A stretch of 64,000 nucleotides of DNA from Elysia crispata. Taxonomy: Eukaryota > Mollusca > Gastropoda > Plakobranchidae. Shown here piece after piece: positions 50,501 through 64,000 of this stretch. The notes under the pieces were generated by a model that had not been told where the DNA came from, made no database searches, and saw nothing but the letters and a program-made list of their open reading frames with translations. The stretch lies in NCBI GenBank assembly GCA_033675545.1, contig JAWDGP010008026.1, positions 590,001-654,000 on the forward strand, written 5' to 3'. Position 1 is the stretch's first letter; each line of letters starts with the position of its first letter. A program made the position numbers and the translations under genes.

Positions 50501-51684
50501 CAAACTTACGAACACGCATCAGGAAATTTCACCATAGTTCATGGTACTTTTTAAAATGCAAAATTTAAAATGTACTGATCAGAAATTGACCTCCTGTCAA
50601 AGCTTCATATCTTGAAAATCCAATTTGAATTAATATATTACATGAAAAAATTATAATAATGGCTAAGCAGTGGAAAGCTATACATAATATTATCATGGCA
50701 CTAACGAGCAAAGTGAAAGATAGGATGACTACCTACGCAAGTTAACCTTGTAGAGTAAAGGGCTCTCTTAATTTTAATACTATCCTACAACGAGAGCCTT
50801 AATTCCTTCCTTTACTTGATTAATCGGATTAATCTGGAGGGACATTTATAAACAAAGGAGGGAATAGGGCGCCTGACAGATGTAAAAGAGGGGCAGATGG
50901 ATCCTCTTTGAAGACTGTTATGTGCTGCTTCCTAATTTAATGAAATGGGCATAAGGATTGGGTGATGCGATAAAATGGAATTGGAAGACAGGTGCACCAG
51001 TTGCTACCCAATGGAAATCACCAATGTTTGTTGATTAATTCAAGATTATTATTGGGCAATTAATAAAAGGAAATATCTCCCTCAAAATTAAGCTCTCATA
51101 GTTCTATATCCTTTTCTTCCTCTCTCTGTGTGATAATATCAGATATAGCAAAAAAATCCATTAATTCCGTTTTAAGGTTGTATAGACAAGATCTAGATCT
51201 AGATCCTAGATATCAATTCCAAGGCATAGATCTAGATTCTAGACTAGAGTCTAAACTAACGCTTTTAGTTCAAGATTGTCGGGTTCATACGAATTTGTGT
51301 TAACAAATGAATTTAAAAAAAGAACGTTCTTGAGTTCTTTTACACTCTTACTAGATTTGAGTTGGAAGGACAAAAGGAACTATTGCTTAGAGGTAGATAC
51401 TGGATTCTAAGCTTTGAGCATTCTTACTTCTAAGGAATGTTCTGGAGTCTTCGTTTTAATATTAGTAACAGGATGAGTCCATGCCAACAGGCAGTGAAAA
51501 ACTTGTTACGAAGAAATCATACGTCGGAATCGAAGTCGGGGCAGCCTTACTTCTTCTATAATATCTAGTTAACTTTTTCTCTTCAATTCGGTCTACATAA
51601 AAAACAAAAACGTGATTATTTTACCTTAGCTCCCTCTTTCATCATCTGGGCAAAGCCCGGTGCTCGTGGTACGTGCAGCGCCAT
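32472..51684 (-). CDS. CCT8: CCT8, T-complex protein 1 subunit theta (complete, 16 coding exons)
   Basis: One subunit of the eight-membered cytosolic chaperonin TRiC/CCT, which folds actin, tubulin and WD40 proteins by ATP hydrolysis. Coding exons, 5' to 3' on minus: 51684-51625, 49684-49594, 49465-49254, 48042-47973, 46090-45962, 45203-45141, 44922-44785, 44565-44494, 41643-41470, 39313-39226, 38319-38204, 37759-37688, 37463-37371, 35272-35201, 33413-33294, 32537-32472. The total is 544 aa (human 548). It begins MALHVPRAPGFAQMMKEGAK and ends KPNKDWDED. ATP-site motifs are intact: NDAATILREL, GDGTN (exon 3) and LPGAGAVEIELA (exon 12). All introns look GT-AG. The start is fixed by alignment to other CCT8 proteins. 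Coordinates of exon 6 could be off by one base. Introns carry several transposon-like inserts. Confidence 0.97.
32990..33240. repeat. Dispersed repeat, copy A (CCT8 intron 15)
   Basis: Shares a colinear run with 46900-47130: AATAGGTTTTGGTTACT, TATTTAAAATAATATCACT and ATTTATCAAATGAGCGTGA appear in order in both. Divergence looks around 25-30 percent by eye. Its class is unknown. Confidence 0.7.
33294..33413 (-). CDS. CCT8: CCT8 exon 15
   Basis: Reads ADVAAVLNAVEAKVFDLFVT then KYWAIKFATSAACTVLRVDQ. It includes the conserved AIKxAT...VLRVDQ end of the equatorial domain. Confidence 0.96.
33977..34826. mobile_element. Pogo/Tc1-like non-autonomous element, 850 bp (CCT8 intron 14)
   Basis: The left end starts TAGTGGAATCCACTTGAAGT. 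The right end, reversed, starts CATTGGAATCCGCTTCAAGT. Both ends are flanked by TA. The block CTTGAAGTCAACACC is repeated inside the left end (near 34021 and 34110) and inverted at the right end (near 34800). No transposase frame was seen. The TGGAATCC end resembles pogo/Tigger-type termini; the family is an inference. Confidence 0.7.
35201..35272 (-). CDS. CCT8: CCT8 exon 14
   Basis: Reads ETEVLSKMYAAHHEKKTSAG then VDIE. Equatorial domain. The donor is GAG|GTGACC. Confidence 0.94.
37371..37463 (-). CDS. CCT8: CCT8 exon 13
   Basis: Reads SLPGLEQYSVKKFAEALEIV then PKSLAKNAGIK. It matches the human CPGLEQYAIKKFAEAFEAIP block. Confidence 0.96.
37688..37759 (-). CDS. CCT8: CCT8 exon 12
   Basis: Reads DNRTLPGAGAVEIELASQVA then TFGE. 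PGAGAVE is the nucleotide-binding Gly motif. Confidence 0.95.
38204..38319 (-). CDS. CCT8: CCT8 exon 11
   Basis: Reads AKESPIATIVIRGSTENILD then DIERAVDDGVNTFKALTK. It carries the conserved RGST and DDGVN motifs of chaperonins. Confidence 0.96.
39226..39313 (-). CDS. CCT8: CCT8 exon 10
   Basis: Reads ISPTSDECGFCNHVFVDEIG then DTPIIVFKQ. It corresponds to the human TPPVLEEMGHCDSVYLSEVG region. Confidence 0.94.
40163..41094. mobile_element. TIR element, 932 bp (CCT8 intron 9)
   Basis: A perfect 15-bp inverted repeat CAGGGTGTCCAGCAA bounds the region. The interior has no transposase frame. CAGGG ends suit a hAT-like MITE, but the flanking 8 bp match only partly (AATATACC against ATATCTCC), so the superfamily is unproven. 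Confidence 0.6.
41470..41643 (-). CDS. CCT8: CCT8 exon 9
   Basis: Encodes 58 codons: QIKDIAETGVKVIVTGGKVG, then DLALHYANKYQLMIVRLLSK and WDLRRLCKSIGATPLPKV. It is the most conserved apical stretch. Confidence 0.97.
43400..43500. repeat. Possible SINE-like fragment (CCT8 intron 8)
   Basis: A GC-richer island in AT-rich intron DNA, with GTGCCGGCCTTGGCTCAG and later GTTGCCGGCCACATT, GGCC palindromes in inverted relation. It looks like a fragment of an inserted repeat. Confidence 0.3.
44494..44565 (-). CDS. CCT8: CCT8 exon 8
   Basis: Reads GTVLIKNADELLNFSKGEEN then MMEQ. Apical domain. The donor is CAA|GTAAGG. Confidence 0.95.
44785..44922 (-). CDS. CCT8: CCT8 exon 7
   Basis: Reads GSGILQSTVIQGMVFKRQVE then GDVTKAEHAKVVVYSCPLDS and MQTETK. 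This is the start of the apical domain. Confidence 0.96.
45141..45203 (-). CDS. CCT8: CCT8 exon 6
   Basis: Reads ISILPAKVSFSVDNIRVCKI then L. It matches FNVDNIRVCKIL of other theta subunits. Reading-frame continuity needs 62 nt, so one boundary coordinate may be off by one. Confidence 0.93.
45962..46090 (-). CDS. CCT8: CCT8 exon 5
   Basis: Reads LSCGTVSNMRVKEEVLPAIR, then TAVMSKQYGNEDFLASLIAD and AC. MSKQYGNE is a theta-specific match. The donor is TGTA|GTAAGT. Confidence 0.95.
46900..47130. repeat. Dispersed repeat, copy B (CCT8 intron 4)
   Basis: Colinear partner of 32990-33240, in the same orientation, with the shared ends TAGGTTTTGGTACT and ATTTATCGAATGAGCGTGA. Confidence 0.7.
47973..48042 (-). 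CDS. CCT8: CCT8 exon 4
   Basis: Reads GLSVAEVTEGFEMACKKALD then ILPG. The acceptor is TTTGCAG and the donor is CCTG|GTGAGA. Confidence 0.95.
48695..48832. repeat. 46-bp tandem repeat, three copies (CCT8 intron 3)
   Basis: Unit starts CACCCCGACAAAGACTACTT and ends in GTGGTA plus an A run. The first copy is slightly diverged (GGCAAAGGC, CTTCCAT) and the third ends GTGTTA. Confidence 0.92.
49254..49465 (-). CDS. CCT8: CCT8 exon 3 (ATP-binding motifs)
   Basis: Contains NKMVINHLEKLFVTNDAATI, then QEQECGDGTNLVLGFAGALL and EELLRM. GDGTN is the chaperonin phosphate-binding motif. Confidence 0.97.
49594..49684 (-). CDS. CCT8: CCT8 exon 2
   Basis: Reads HYSGLEEAVFRNISACKELA then QTTISAYGPHG. It includes the conserved TTxSAYGPxG substrate/ATP-domain block, ending in phase 1. 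Confidence 0.96.
51625..51684 (-). CDS. CCT8: CCT8 exon 1
   Basis: Encodes residues 1-20, MALHVPRAPGFAQMMKEGAK. The donor is AAG|GTAAAA. The ATG faces the macoilin ATG across 244 bp. Confidence 0.96.
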
Positions 51685-51928
51685 GTTTGTTGTTGGTATC
51701 CCACAATGCTGTTGAAACGGGGTCAGAGCGCATGTGTAATATAGGAAAGGAAGTACTTCCCGGATTGTCATAATAAATTAGGAACAGGAAAGTGGTGTCA
51801 GACAAAGTGATAAGTCGCTAGGTCCAGTACTCGATTCACATCAAGTGTTGCACCAAGCAGTGACAGACTTCTGCCAGCTAGATCTAGGCATCAAGAATCA
51901 GATGTATGAATGCTAGTTGGTAGGGACT
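51685..51928. promoter_or_regulatory. Bidirectional promoter between CCT8 and macoilin
   Basis: Only 244 bp lie between the two divergent start codons. The region has no TATA box in a sensible place. A perfect 12-bp palindrome GGAAGTACTTCC followed by CGG lies at 51749-51760; each half is an ETS-type GGAA core. Divergent housekeeping genes often share such TATA-less promoters (established knowledge); its use here is an inference. Confidence 0.7.
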
Positions 51929-63749
<11,821 letters not shown>

Positions 63750-64000
63750 GTAAAGAATTGGAGAAAATGAAATAAAATCCTTACTTTTTGAAGAATCAGA
63801 GATCTGAAAATTAAGTTTTCTCCACCTTCTGAAACTTAAATTCTTCTTGAGATTCATACGATTTTGCTTCTGGGCATTAGAAGCGAAAGAAAATTCTTTA
63901 ACTATTTTATAGATTACCAAAAACATAATGTTTCAGTTATGTGGAATTAAACTACTCTGGACTCCAGCTGCATATGCGTCGGTGCGATGTTAAAGTGTTT

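Overview
This is AT-rich eukaryotic DNA with spliced genes, long introns, microsatellites and scattered transposon fragments. Exon-intron structure was read by eye from conserved protein segments and splice sites. A lophotrochozoan, probably a gastropod mollusc, fits the frequent TCTAGATC-type low-complexity patches, very long CT/GA tracts, a DD34D mariner and a degraded non-LTR retrotransposon. That assignment is inference; no species can be named from the sequence.

Layout. (1) 1329-13164, plus strand: a complete RABL3 (Rab-like small GTPase) gene in eight coding exons, with two possible C-termini. (2) About 13.2-25.6 kb: a repeat-rich stretch without a recognised gene. It holds a perfect 40-bp satellite (about 26 copies), CT and AGT/AGC microsatellites, a mariner fold-back element with 425-bp inverted arms, and a diverged three-copy module at 15.26-16.30 kb that may be tandemly duplicated exons. 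(3) 25838-28330, plus strand: an 830-codon uninterrupted ORF for a polar, apparently disordered protein that I do not recognise. (4) 29.02-30.15 kb, minus strand: a decayed non-LTR reverse transcriptase. (5) 32472-51684, minus strand: complete CCT8 (TCP-1 theta) in 16 coding exons, 544 aa, with several TIR elements in its introns. (6) 51929 to the window edge, plus strand: the first nine coding exons of macoilin (MACO1/TMEM57), continuing past the right edge.

CCT8 and macoilin are head to head, with 244 bp between their start codons, which implies a shared bidirectional promoter; a perfect GGAAGTACTTCC palindrome (paired ETS-like cores) lies in it. RABL3 (small GTPase), CCT8 (cytosolic chaperonin) and macoilin (ER membrane protein of neurons) are not a known functional unit, so the linkage looks positional.

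I did not find an unprecedented multi-gene system. The best candidates for something undescribed are the 830-aa orphan protein, the palindromic mariner derivative (a possible source of double-stranded RNA), the hAT-like MITE with an intact 8-bp target duplication, the homogeneous 40-bp satellite and the duplicated exon-like modules.
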